DNA from: Saururus chinensis
Lineage: Eukaryota; Streptophyta; Magnoliopsida; Piperales; Saururaceae
Direction of reading: 5' to 3'
Assembly: GCA_035235625.1 (NCBI GenBank)
Contig: CP141148.1
Coordinates: 11,093,001-11,157,000 of the forward strand
DNA length: 64,000 nt
Position numbers and translations under genes: made by a program. Below are positions 47,589-58,817 of this stretch, piece by piece. The notes below the pieces were generated by a model, which did no database searches, was not told the origin of the DNA, and was given only the letters and a program-made list of their open reading frames with translations. Numbering within the stretch: position 1 is the first letter of the stretch; each line of letters opens with the position of its first letter.

Positions 47589-48370
47589 TTGGTATTGAAG
47601 CGTTCGATTTTGGACCTCTCTATAGCCCTCTCTACCCTCCCAATCATGGATACTAATCTTTTTGATCTCCACCGCCATTTTGATGAGCTCAGAGATGAGA
47701 CCAACCACCATTACAAAGAGGTTAAGGATTCTTTCGCCATCAACTCTATATTTCACATTCGTCTGATCCATCCGCTTTAGATTTCCCACCTTTTCCCTGG
47801 AGTCCATAGAACTGCTGCATGTCTCTTAGGCACTACCGCTAGCCCCTCTTGTTAATTTTTCCGCTTGTCATCATTGCCACTACTTTTGGTTCGTCTCTAC
47901 CTCCAGCTGGCTGCAATGAATAGTTAGGTTCTTCGTCTGTAGTTGCAGTTCCTCCAAACCTTCATCCTTTCACAAAATTGAATGATTAAGAATAGTTTGA
48001 ACTAGAAGTAGAGTATGCACGACCCACCATAGACAAAGCACTACCACCATCCACCTTCACATTGACTACTCTGCCACTGCTCGAGCCCTTGTGGACCTCC
48101 CCTATGACTACACGGAATTGGGATGACCCAACCATCCCATTGCCATCCTCCTCTACTGTTTGATAGCCCTCGGGTGCAATCTTTCTGGACAGTCCTGCTC
48201 CATCTATAGCTCAATCATCCCCAATTCTGTTGTTGGTCATGACATTTGTTCAAATCTTGCCAGATCGGGCATCATTTATAGTTTTGGCTGCATCCATCCC
48301 AGCCATCGAGCAGCCTCTCTTTGTTGCTTAATTAACACTCGCAAGCCCAATCGCCTCCCAGCACAACTAG
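47589..48370 (+). pseudogene. gag-like start of a Ty3-type retrotransposon
   Basis: After the LTR end, TTGGTATTGAAGCG is a decayed form of the usual TTGGTATCAGAGC primer-binding site. ATG at 47646 opens MDTNLFDLHRHFDELRDETN and a coiled stretch (HHYKEVKDSFAINS), as at the start of plant Ty3 gag. Later frames (VPPNLHPFTKLND, FELEVEYARPTIDKALPPST) carry stops. The element is cut off at about 48370 by RLP-upstream DNA. Confidence 0.6.
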
Positions 48371-49938
48371 CCCAAGCGAAGGAACTTTCAATGGGAGCAA
48401 ACTATCTTTTAAAGTCAAGTCTCCCAAGCAAAGGGATTTCTATTGTTCACATACGACAACCTGGACTACTTCTAAATACTACTTACTAGCACATTTTCTC
48501 GAAGTATGCATATAATATTTGATTTTACAGTACATTAAAACTCAAATTTTACTAATACTACAAGAGAAACCATATAGTACACAATTCTTTAAATATTGAT
48601 CACAAACCAATTTAAATTATGCTATTCAAAATTACACTCCTTCCACAACGTACTAATAATCAGTGTTGTCATTGCGATAAGAGGTCTAGAGCACAGTGTT
48701 TCTCACAAATTTTCTCATGTGGTCCTACCATTCAAAATCTTATCGACTAGTGGTTACTAAGTCAAGCAAGAGTTGTTGATGCCAAGGAATGAACAACCAT
48801 TCCCGAGAAATTGTGATATGTGACTGACAAGAAACAACACTATAATTGGGGGGAAAAGAAGCGCAACTGCAATCAAGTGGCAGCCAACTACAATTGAAAG
48901 AGAAATGCAAGGATAATTACATGAGATGCCCATTCAAGAGAGGATGAGTAAGTGATATGTGCTGAAATTGCTTTCTAGGAAGTCTAGTTAATTGGACTTG
49001 TCATTATGACAAGTAAAGTGAAGAGGTAGACACATCCTCTTAGGCAATTATATTTCAATGAATACAATCTACTGCTTTTGAAGGTACCAAAAGCTATATC
49101 ATATTCAAGTTGAGCCACACTCTTTCCACAAACATGACTTCTTACTCTTTTTCTTTTTTAAAAATATGCCAATTTTGGTTCTAACTTTTCTTAAACACCA
49201 AAACCAATTTACCCTTCATATAAATAGATTTCCTCCAAAAACCAAAGCGAGGGAGAGTTGTTTTTCTTTTGATAAACACTAGTTTGATCTAGAATTAATT
49301 TGGGTCTATTTTCTCTTGTGTGTCTCAAACTCTTTGATTTAAGTGATCTTTCCTTATTTATTTCTTATCCTTGAACAATCAAACCTTCTCAAATCGTGTG
49401 TATTTAATTAGAGGTTAATCTTAAGAGTTTTAGCCAGAACCCTAAAAATCATTTATTTTAGTTTCCTTTCAAGAATCTAATTACTCGAAACTAATTGTTA
49501 GTGATTCTTTGCTAGAAATATGGAGATAACCATGTGCTTAGAAGATTAACAACCATTATGGTCAAAAAATTGGAGATGAAGTACATGACCAAAGGGGAGA
49601 TTGGTTTGACAAGAAGTGAAGTGCATCTTCAGTAAATCAGTGATTACACTAAGGAGACTTGTACCAAACTTTTCTTCATGACAAATTTCAAAAACGATAG
49701 TAGCTTACACATATTTTTGCATGGTAACATCCTTTAAATTGTGTGGTTGTAGTGTTGCAAGGAGCCTGATGGAAAGTGCAACTCTCACTTATTCCCTTAT
49801 GAGTGAAAGACCAACCATCTAGCTAATTCAAGCCTCAAATGAAGAACTATTATCTCCCCTATTGCAACACACCAAATGGCTTCACTTGAAAAGGGGCACC
49901 TTGACCCTGGTGTATTATATTTGGATGCTCCAAACATA
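48371..49938 (-). repeat. Second copy of the RLP upstream region (P2)
   Basis: Matches P1 through TCTCCCAAGCAAAGGGATTT, the TCAAGCAAGAGTTGTTGATG block, and on to a later shared stretch (TTTGCATGGTAACATCCTTT, GCAAGGAGCCTGATGG). It retains the site AGTGAAGAGGTAGACACATC where the left-array copies carry the CACTA-like element. No RLP coding sequence is attached to it. Confidence 0.75.
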
Positions 49939-50540
49939 CACTACAACAAAACTCGGTATTAGTGACGCTTATGTAAGCGTCGCAATACTATGCATCGCTA
50001 AAAAGTGCTAATAACGACATATAACAAACCGTCGCAAAAAATACAAATATTAGCGACACATAATATTAAGTGTCGCTAATAATAGTCTATTAGCGACGCA
50101 TAACTCCAAATGTCGCTAATACGTAATATTTTAGCGATGCTTTAATTTATACGTCGCTAATACTTACGTTATTAGCGATGCTTTTATAAGCGTCACTAAA
50201 AAATATATATTTAAATTTTTTTAAAATTAATTATAACACTATTAACGATGTATGCTTACAAACATCACTACTAGTTTCAACAATTGCAACATTTAAAAAT
50301 GAGCGTCGCTAATAATTCTCAATTTTAAAAAAAATTAAAAAATAAGAACTAATAGTTACACATAAGTTATATGTCACTACTACCTAATAGTAGTAGCGAC
50401 GCATGATAAAATGCGTCGTTATTACCCTTGGTAGTAGCGACGTATAGTCATATGCATCGCTACTAGCTATTTTTTATTAAAATTTTATTTTAATTTTATT
50501 AAAATTTTATTTTAATTTTTTTAAAATTTTAATTTTTTTA
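49939..50540 (+). mobile_element. CACTA element terminus with subterminal repeats
   Basis: Begins CACTACAACAAAACTCGG, an intact CACTA terminal inverted repeat form, then at least ten copies of TTAGCGACGC / GCGTCGCTAA in alternating orientation, often as pairs (for example AGCGACGCATAACTCCAAAT then GTCGCTAATA). The opposite terminus (TTTTGTTGTAGTG) is not found nearby. Either a truncated element or the left end of a larger one that includes the Ulp1 relic that follows. Confidence 0.8.
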
Positions 50541-50742
50541 TACAACACAACATTTGCTCATATAGTTGTTTTCATAATATGCTAATTTTGTCTCTATGGT
50601 TGAAGTTGAAATAGCATGTTGTTTAATACACAACTTGTAAATTTGTCGTGTTATCATTCATACGATATAATCACTTATCATATGAAAGATGTCACGATTT
50701 GTCGTCCATCGTGCCATGACTAACATGTTGGCTTTGCTATAG

Positions 50743-51199
50743 GTGATAGACTTTTTCTTCCAACTTCTTGATGAACGCAATTTGAGATATCCAGGTAGAA
50801 GCTGTTTCATTCCTATCTACATCACAGACAACTTTGTCTTGCTTATTGTCCGCTTAGGGAGAAGCAGTTTAGATGGTACAATCCTCTAAAGGGTGACCAT
50901 GATCACCACTTTGCAGCGACGGACGGTGACAGGAAACATGTTATGAATGGAATGGAGAAGGCCCTTAAGATAAAGGGTGCAGGGCAGTGACCAATGACTA
51001 AGATCACCAAATGCATGTATTAGGAAATAAATGAAGATTATGGCTTGTACCTCCTGTACTACATAGCGAAGTTGGCAGGGGGCATCCTTTAGTTTGATTT
51101 TAGACAACTCGAGATAGCAAGCTTGGTCAGGCCACAGATCTGTGCTGCTATTCTTCGGGCTTGAATCGACAATGAATTTGATCCGGAGGCAAATGAATT
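50743..51199 (+). pseudogene. Ulp1-like C48 peptidase relic of TE-X
   Basis: After an AG acceptor (TTTGCTATAG at 50733-50742) the frame reads VIDFFFQLLDERNLRYPG and FIPIYITDNFVLLIV, shifts frame, reads WYNPLKGDHDHHFAATDGDR, and ends EINEDYGLYLLYYIAKLAGG and FDFRQLEIASLVRPQICAAI. The layout matches the C-terminal half of plant transposon Ulp1 (SUMO-protease-like) domains, in which a Q-x(5)-DCG motif carries the catalytic Cys. Here the block reads E-I-N-E-D-Y-G, with Tyr (TAT) at the Cys place, and no clear HW. With stops and a frameshift it cannot be active. Family recalled, not searched. Confidence 0.6.
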
Positions 51200-51743
51200 G
51201 TAATTAGAAAATAGACTTTTTTCATGACACAATTAACTGACAAATTTGTTTTATTCGACCCTATATTTGTAATTATCCACTAGAACATAAATACATGTTG
51301 TTATCATGTTTGTTTTTACACAAAGACGCATTCAGCCTTGTGGCATCTATTCGATCAAATGATATGTGCCAATGTCGTGTCATAGAAAACACGAAAAGGT
51401 AGAAAACTTCAGTCGATCGTATAATAGTTCTCACAAATTCAGTCTCATCTAGGGGTCTCTGTCTCATCCTCCTCTCGAATTTGGTCTTCCCAGGGATCAC
51501 CATTATATTTATAGGCAGGGTGGAAGTTATTGAAACCCTAAAAATTGTGCTAATTCTTCATGAATGACTCTTCCAAAATTTAATTGGAAAACCAAAAATT
51601 GTGGTGACTCTTTGGGAATTAACTCCTCGAGAATTTAATTAGAAAACCAAAAATTTTGATGACTCTTCGGGAATTGACTCCTTGGATACACGGCTCTTGA
51701 ATATGTCGTGTATATGATTACACAAAATGTACCAAAGTCGTTT
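51200..51743. other. TE-X non-coding region before LTR S4
   Basis: AT-rich, with ACACGATA-like half-sites. It contains a repeated block (AACCAAAAATTGTGGTGACT, AACCAAAAATTTTGATGACT at about 51590 and 51645, each ending GACTCTTCGGGAATT-like). Continues at 54986 after the LTR. Confidence 0.5.
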
Positions 51744-52393
51744 TGTCACGCCCCGGCGATGCTTGACCTGAACCGAACCCGGTCCAGGGGCTAGTCAAAC
51801 GCGTGGGGGCGACAAGGGAAAGTTGAGATATGGTTTAGCGGAAGACTTAACCCTAAATATGGGCGACTTAATAGAGTTACGGAGTACGCACATTCCTTTG
51901 AGCAAGAGTAAATAAGAAGAAAAGAAAGAGAGTCTCTTAATTCCAAAATAAACGACTAGTCTCAAACCCACATGCTTAGTCAACCATAGCCCACACTAGC
52001 TCTAAAATAGGTCTTAGACAACACAACTGTGAAATGTAACATAAATCCAACAGAGAACCATACACAAAGGTTCTAAACATAAGCATAAACTAAGGAAAAT
52101 AAGTCACATAAGAGTCTCCACGATCACATCCAAGTCATCTCTAATTTTTCCTCAAAGAGGAGATCCTATCCGTCTGCGTGTCGCACCACGCAGCCCCAAA
52201 GCAAAAACATAAGAAAGAGGGGTGAGTTTAAATAAACTCAGCAATGGTTTTTAATATAACTATCATCATCAAAAATATGATAGCATAGCAATAAAATCAT
52301 TCAAATCAAAGATTGACAAGATGTATCATTTTTTGATCACACAAACTCATCACCTAAACCTGCATCATAGTGTATAATCCACATAGTGCCATT

Positions 52394-52620
52394 CACATCA
52401 TATCAACCTGCATGAAATGTATCTCTAGCATACATATCCAATCATGCATCACATCATATCAACCTACATGAAATGTATCTCTAACATACATATCCAATCA
52501 TGCATCACATCATATCAACCTGCATGAAATGTATCTCTAACATACATATCCAACCATGCATCATATCATATCAACCTGCATGAAATGTATCTTTAACATA
52601 CATATCCAATCATGCATCAC
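52394..52620. repeat. 56-base tandem repeat in LTR S4
   Basis: Four copies at an exact 56-base step (TGCATCACATCATATCAACC at 52445 and 52501, TGCATCATATCATATC at 52557, next at 52613). Nearly identical to each other. Confidence 0.9.
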
Positions 52621-52689
52621 ATCATTCTCATTCATCATGCATGTATAAGTGTCATGCACACACTAGTCCAACATGCAAGTCCATACACA

Positions 52690-52890
52690 TAGAGAATAAA
52701 CCTGCTCCTCAAGGCCAAAGCCTTCGAGCAAACACTTATCAAATAGACATGCTCCTTAAGGCCAACGCCTTCGAGCAACTCCTGCTCCTCAAGGCCAACG
52801 CCTTCGAGCAACTCTTGCTCCTCAAGGCCAACGCCTTCGAGCAACTCCTGCTCCTCAAGGACAACGCCTTCGAGCAACTTCTGCCCATTA
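52690..52890. repeat. 33-base tandem repeat in LTR S4
   Basis: GCTCCTCAAGGCCAACGCCT steps every 33 bases about five times. Because 33 is a multiple of 3, the minus frame reads an 11-residue repeat (LEEQELLEGVG); that frame has no other support as a gene. Confidence 0.9.
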
Positions 52891-54985
52891 AGTCTAAACT
52901 CTCGGGCAACCCTGCTTGTCAAGACTAAAGTCCCAAGCAACGATAACTTGTAAGCCGGTGTGCTCAGACAAACCATCAAATCAAAACATATCCTTTCAGA
53001 CCAATCAAGTTTCCGATTAAGCCACAATCGATTAATCTGGCACGCAATTTCACCACATTGCATCCAATCGATCAAATTCGATTAACCTCGATAAAGCCTC
53101 AATTGGAAATCTATTTTCATGATGCATACAACATGGTACATATATGGGCAAGGCATACATGAATCCTAATTCATGACAAGTGCTCTCATCAGCCCCTAAT
53201 GCATCATTCATAATTATAATATCGAGCATCAACATCATCATTAAACCCCACATGTGTGTGTGTACCTAGTAGAAGCACTTCACTCAATGCATATCAACAT
53301 GCTTGAAATTAACTCACTACCACACTACACATGTGAATTAACATCTAATCATGAATTCCAGCTAAAATCATAGGAGAAGAATCATTGAAAATCATAACTC
53401 AAATCACAGCTTAACCACAAGCTAAACACATATAAGATTATTCACTTCATCCTTGAGCCATGACATTCACTAACATTCACACATCAATTAACCACATCTT
53501 ATCATGACATATCAGTCCATTAGTATGTTGTAGCTCTTCTGAAAATATACTCAATCATAGAGAATCAACCACTCATAACTTCAAGATGGCAATTCCAACA
53601 TCGTATATCCAACCACAAGCCATTCCACATAACTCTAAATATATATACCACAACTTCAAAACATCAATAGAATGCTCTTCAAGTAGCTTATTATATATCA
53701 AAATACTCCACATAAACATAAAAATAATATTTTGAAGTAGATATGTCAAAATAAGCATCTTACATAAAATTGTCAATTTCTGCAGTGTAGCCGTTCGAAC
53801 GCCCTCCAGGGCCGTTCGATCGGCTAAACAGGAAAAATGCCAAAACTGCAATGTTGCTGTTCGAACGCCTGCATGGCCGTTCGAACGCCAACAAGGCAGA
53901 TTCGACCTTCTTCCTTTCGCATTTTCAAACCGAAACTCTATTGATAAAACTCAAAATCACCATCTAACAACCTAAATGCCATTAAAAGTCTACCATAACT
54001 TCCAGAATGCTAATCCATATCATAACAAGATAAAACCCTATAAAATCGGGATTAAAGATTACCATTTACTAACCATGCCATTAGAACACTAGATCAAGTA
54101 ACTCCACTCAAAATAAACCACAAAATCAAGAGTTTTACCATAGGAAAACTGAAATTTCAAAAGTCCATTACCTTATCCCTTGATTAGGCTTAGATTTGAT
54201 GGTCACCCTTCTTGAAAACCTTACAAAGACATAGAGTTTGAATTAAACTCCATTAAAACCGATTTAACAAAGAAAACCCTAATTAAAAACTTAGATCTAG
54301 GGCTTGTTGAACATAAAAATTGGATTTTGAGAGCTAAGGTTTGAAGTAGAGATGCAAATCAGTAGGTTTTGATGTTTAAAAATGAATTAAAATAAAGGGG
54401 AAATGATAGATTTAGAAGAGATTAAGAGAAAAGATAGGATTTAGTGCTTAATTAGAATAGACTTACCTTAAACACCTTCTAATCCGGGCCTAATTGGGGA
54501 TTAGGCCTAACCTCTCATTCTCAGCCTATTCCCAAAATGGGAATGGCTCAGGTCTGCCCTTTTATAGTATGGTTTGGGTTGTGTAAGGGTAAATTGTGGG
54601 GTATGAATAGAAAAATAGGCTAAAAATAGGTATTTTACAAATTTGAGCACTAATTAAATCTGAAAAAATTCTAAAATTTTTTGTATAAGCTTAAGTTGAT
54701 GTCTGGGTTCATTTGACACAAAAACCAAACTTTCAACGGTGGGGCCCACTGGGTCCCGCCAAAACCCTAATTTTTGGAAAAATAGTAAAAATTCCAAAAA
54801 ATCCCAAAAATTCACATTTGATTCAAAATCACTTAAAACCACTAATCGTAAAGTTGATTTTGATTAAAACCATCATAAACACCATCTATCTTTGAAACCA
54901 CCGAATAAATTAGAAAACGTGTCAACCTCACGATAACTGATAATTAAAGTGAAACTAAAACAGGTTTAAGATCAGAGATCTTACA

Positions 54986-55804
54986 TGTGTCCTAGATAAT
55001 GCGGTGTGAAAATTTCATCCTATCGTATTATCAAATTCATGATAGTAGCTTAGGTCATGTTATTGTGCAAACAGTGTTTTCTATGGATATCATGTTTTTA
55101 CATGAAAGCGCATTCAGTCATGTGTCCTAATGTATGATCCATTAGATTACGTGTTAGTAACCATATGAACGTAACATAAATACTTGGAGACACCTAGTCG
55201 TTGATGTTGTCGTGTATTCGATCAAATGATATGTACCAATGTTGTGTCCAAGTAAATGAGATTAGAAGAAAACTTCAGCACATCGTCTTATCGATATGAG
55301 GATAGTCAGTTAGGTCATGTCATCGTATAATTGACAAATATTATATCATATCATTTGTCCTACCAAATGATGCACTTCAATGCGTGTTATTACGAAGACT
55401 ATTGGCACGTTAATCATGTATCAAAATGGATGACCTACATATAATTACTCTATTGGTTTGTTTGGGGAAAAATCAATAACTATTACTTCTAATTTTCTTT
55501 ACATAACCTTAGTTCATGACATAAAAAATACTATTATTCATAAAACATTTTCAAACAGAAAACCAAATAAGATAATGATCTGGATGACCTCTTCTGAGGA
55601 TGTTGATGACAGATATGTCACGAATGTGATGGATCATTCGAGACATTGATATATCGCCGTCTAGCGAATCATGCCCTCCATCGGATATAGGTGAGGGCCA
55701 TATTCAATGGAGAGCCGATTCACCAGCCGACACTAAGCAATCTCCTGAATGATTCGTCTCAGTGAAGCACATCATTGTACAAGCAATCTCCCTGCAAACT
55801 CCTC
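54986..55804. other. TE-X palindrome-rich DNA
   Basis: Continuation of TE-X right of LTR S4, with half-sites such as CATCGTCTTATCGAT and GTCGTGTATTCGATC. From about 55600 an inverted module begins. No gene recognised. Confidence 0.5.
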
Positions 55805-57335
55805 AGATATACTGCAATACAACTATGAATGGAAAAAGGTAACAAAAATATATCTGGTGAGGACCGATATGATGCAATGGGACGGAACATTTTCGACATT
55901 TCAATAACGCCTGAATGTGTTCTTCCCCAGCCAGATGCATTTGAGGACTATATCTGACGAGGGAAGATTCACCATCAAGCCTAATAGCAATCTCCGGAAT
56001 AATCTGTCTCAGCATCAAACATTAGTGGGTGAGCATTCTGCAAACCTTAACCCTAATATATATAAGCAAGGTGAGAGGGTTACAAACCACTGGGTTATGG
56101 AAGTTATTGATACAGCTAACATTGAGGTGTCTCCTCAGGAATGATGCATTGGGAATCGAGTCATTATTATCATGCAATTGTCGTGTGTTTGAACACACGA
56201 AATGACCAATATCTTGTAATCAATGGAAACACATGTAAAAAAATTATTATCATTTGTCCATATCGTGTAATTAGTAACATGTAACCCCTTTTGGACATGT
56301 TATTGATTACATGATACAAATACACAGTATACCCTCCATATGACATATCTTGTTTTTCAAAACACGTTAATTACATATTACGTGTTGTTGATAACACGAT
56401 GCATATAAAAAATATCAGCTGAAGAACGGGGGTGGAAAAGGTAACCTTGATCGATGCTCCCCTTCCTTACATTGTTTGCATACTCTATTATTCGACCTCC
56501 TTCGGCTTTCCGTTGGGACATCTGCCACAATGGGAGGTTGAATAATAGACTACGCAAACGACGCAAGGAAGGGGAGCATCGATCTGGGTTACCTTTTCCA
56601 CCTCATTTCTTCAGCTAAAATTTTTGTATATGCATTGTGTTATCAACAACACACAATACATAATTAACGTGTTTTCAAGAACAAAATATGTTGTATATAG
56701 GTTATACTGTATATTTGTATCGTGTAATTGGCAACACGTCCAAAAGGGGTTACGTGTTACTAATTACACGATAAGAACAAAGGATAATAAATTCTTTTGA
56801 CATAAGTTTCCATTGATTACATGATATTGGTCATTCCATGTGTTCGAACGTACGACAATTGTAGTATAATAATGTCCCAATTTCTAATGCATCATTCCCG
56901 AAGTATCACCACAATGTTTGTTGTATCAATAACTTTCATAACCCAGTAGTTTGTATCCCTCTCACCCTACCTATATCTATTAGGGTTAGGGTTTGTAGAA
57001 CACTCGCCCACTAATGTTCGGCACCAAGATGGATTATTTTGGAGATTACTTTAGCACTTGATGGTGAATATTCCCTCGTCAGATACAGTCCTCACCTACA
57101 TCTAGTGGGGAAGAACCCATTTAAGCATTATTGCAATGTTGTGAATGTTTTGTCCCATTGCATTTGATCGGTCCTCACCAGTTACATCTATATCCCCTTT
57201 GCTCCTTAGATTTTGTCTTGCAGTATAGCTGAGAAGTGAACTCCATATTTTTATTACTTTTTGTATATTTTGTAAATATTCTAAAGAGAAAAATATTTAA
57301 TAACAATTTTTTTTGTTTCCATTCATAGTTGTGTT
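55805..57335. repeat. 1.5-kb inverted repeat (foldback) in TE-X
   Basis: Left arm 55805-56500 and right arm 56533-57335 are reverse complements with indels, around a loop at about 56501-56532. Nested matches run outward: CGATGCTCCCCTTCCTT with its complement, ACAACAC/GTGTTATCAA dyads, CAATTGTCGTG with CGTACGACAATTG, GGAATGATGCATT with AATGCATCATTCC, TGGGTTATGGAAGTTATTGA with its near complement, and GGTGAGGACCGAT with ATCGGTCCTCACC. Near the centre the arms differ mainly by C/T and G/A changes. The right arm is colinear with copy A modules. Confidence 0.88.
56181..56200. repeat. 20-base palindrome in the inverted repeat
   Basis: TCGTGTGTTTGAACACACGA, with one central mismatch; a clean example of the TE-X dyad class. 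Confidence 0.9.
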
Positions 57336-58570
57336 CCAATAGTTTTTATACCATTATGAAAACATACAACAAAACAGTGGTCCCCGGTTTGGATAGACAA
57401 CTGGCGAGTAACTCATGTTCTAACTAGTACTATGATAGATATATTGGCCATATGTTTTGACACGTGAAAGATATATTGGTCGTATGTTCAGACACATGAA
57501 AGAAGGGCAAGCTCACCGAACCTCCTTGTTCGGCCTGAACTTGCTGGTGTGGGCTGAACCTTCTCATTTGGGCCGTCATGCCTATCAATTGGGAGACGAT
57601 AGAACATTCTCATTTGGCAGAACCATCAGGTTCGGGCTGCCTAGCCTGTCGGTTCAGTGTCGTATGAACCTTCTCGATCTTGGCTCAATATATATTAGGG
57701 TTAGGGTTCGGGCTCGGCTAGCATGTGTTTGCTGCCGAGATGGAACATTCAGGAGATTACTTTAGCGTTGGCTGGTGAATTGAACCCCATCAGATACGGT
57801 CCTCGTCTGCATCTGAGGGAGGGCAAGATTTACTAATAGGCTGAAGTTTTCTTTTTTATTGCATTTGTTGTGACACGCCATTCGTACATAGAGTGTGATC
57901 GAATACACGGCATCATCAATGGCCACTTCAAGTATCTAGTAGCATCAAGTAGTACCGCTACGATCGTATGCTTATTAACACGATAGCTATATTTGTCGTA
58001 TGTTTGGATAAACAAGGGAATAACATGCTGCCCGAACGACTGGGTGCAGCCCGAACATTCTGGTGCAGGCAGAACATTATGGTGCGGCCGAACCTTCTGG
58101 TTAAGGCCACCTAGCCTATCGGTTCAAAGTCTTAAGAACCTTCTCGATTTTGGCTCACTATATATTAGGGTTAGAGTTTGGAGAACACTCGCCCACTAAT
58201 CTTTCGCCGGCAGGATGAAGCATTTGGGATATTGCTTTAGCGTTGGATGATGAATTGTGCCCCCATCAGATACGATCCTGACCTACATCTGATGGAGGAG
58301 AAAATTCGCTATCAGGTTTTATTTCAATGTCGCAAATATTTCATCCCATATTAACTAATCGGTCCTCACTTTTCCCCTTTTCCCATTCATATTTGAGGAG
58401 TGTGCATAGAGAACTCCTGCCCACTGATCTTTGGCGCCGAGACGGATCATTCAAGAGATTGATTTAGCACTGGATGGTGAATCTTTCCCCCGACAGATAC
58501 AGTCCTCACTTGCATCTGTTGGAGGACAAGATTCACTATCAGGCGTTATTTTAATGTTGCAAATGTTCAT
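56945..58570 (+). repeat. Tandem TATA/telobox modules (copy B)
   Basis: Counterparts of the copy A modules: CTATTAGGGTTAGGGTTT near 56977, ATATATTAGGGTTAGGGTTC near 57690, CTATATATTAGGGTTAGAG near 58157, and a last copy lacking the core near 58400. Between them lie GAACCTTCTGGTT/GGTTCGGGCTGCC-type repeats. Confidence 0.7.
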
Positions 58571-58817
58571 TTGTATTTTAATGGATGGTCATAAAGATCA
58601 TTATCTTATTTTTTGTTAAAAAAATGTTCTATCAATATTAATATTTTTTATGAAATGGACCAATATTATGTAATGAAAAATAGTAGTCATATAATTTTTT
58701 TCCAAACAAACAACTGGAGTATTGATATGTAGGTTGTTCGTTTTGATACACGACTACCGTGCCAATCGTCTTTGCAATAACATGCTAATATGACACACTA
58801 CTGAAATTGATCATATG

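Larger units (their letters stand above)
51744..54985 (-). mobile_element. Solo LTR S4 (3.2 kb), same family as S3
   Basis: Minus strand begins TGTAAGATCTCTGATC (54985) and ends CATCGCCGGGGCGTGACA (51744). Flanks CGTTT and TGTGT are each one change from CGTGT, so a decayed 5-base duplication is likely. It shares with S3 the tandem repeats, GTTCGAACG dyads (53790-53895), and the dyad GGTGAGTTTAAATAAACTCA (52221-52240). Inserted within TE-X, whose palindromic DNA continues on both sides. No internal region. Confidence 0.85.

Noticed and set aside
52394-52620. CRISPR-like array of regular repeats
   Set aside because: The 56-base units are contiguous with no unique spacers and sit in a plant LTR; this is a minisatellite.
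52635-53075. 146-codon frame with an 11-residue repeat
   Set aside because: The repeat is a 33-base LTR minisatellite that happens to be a multiple of three; the corresponding frame in S3 is broken.
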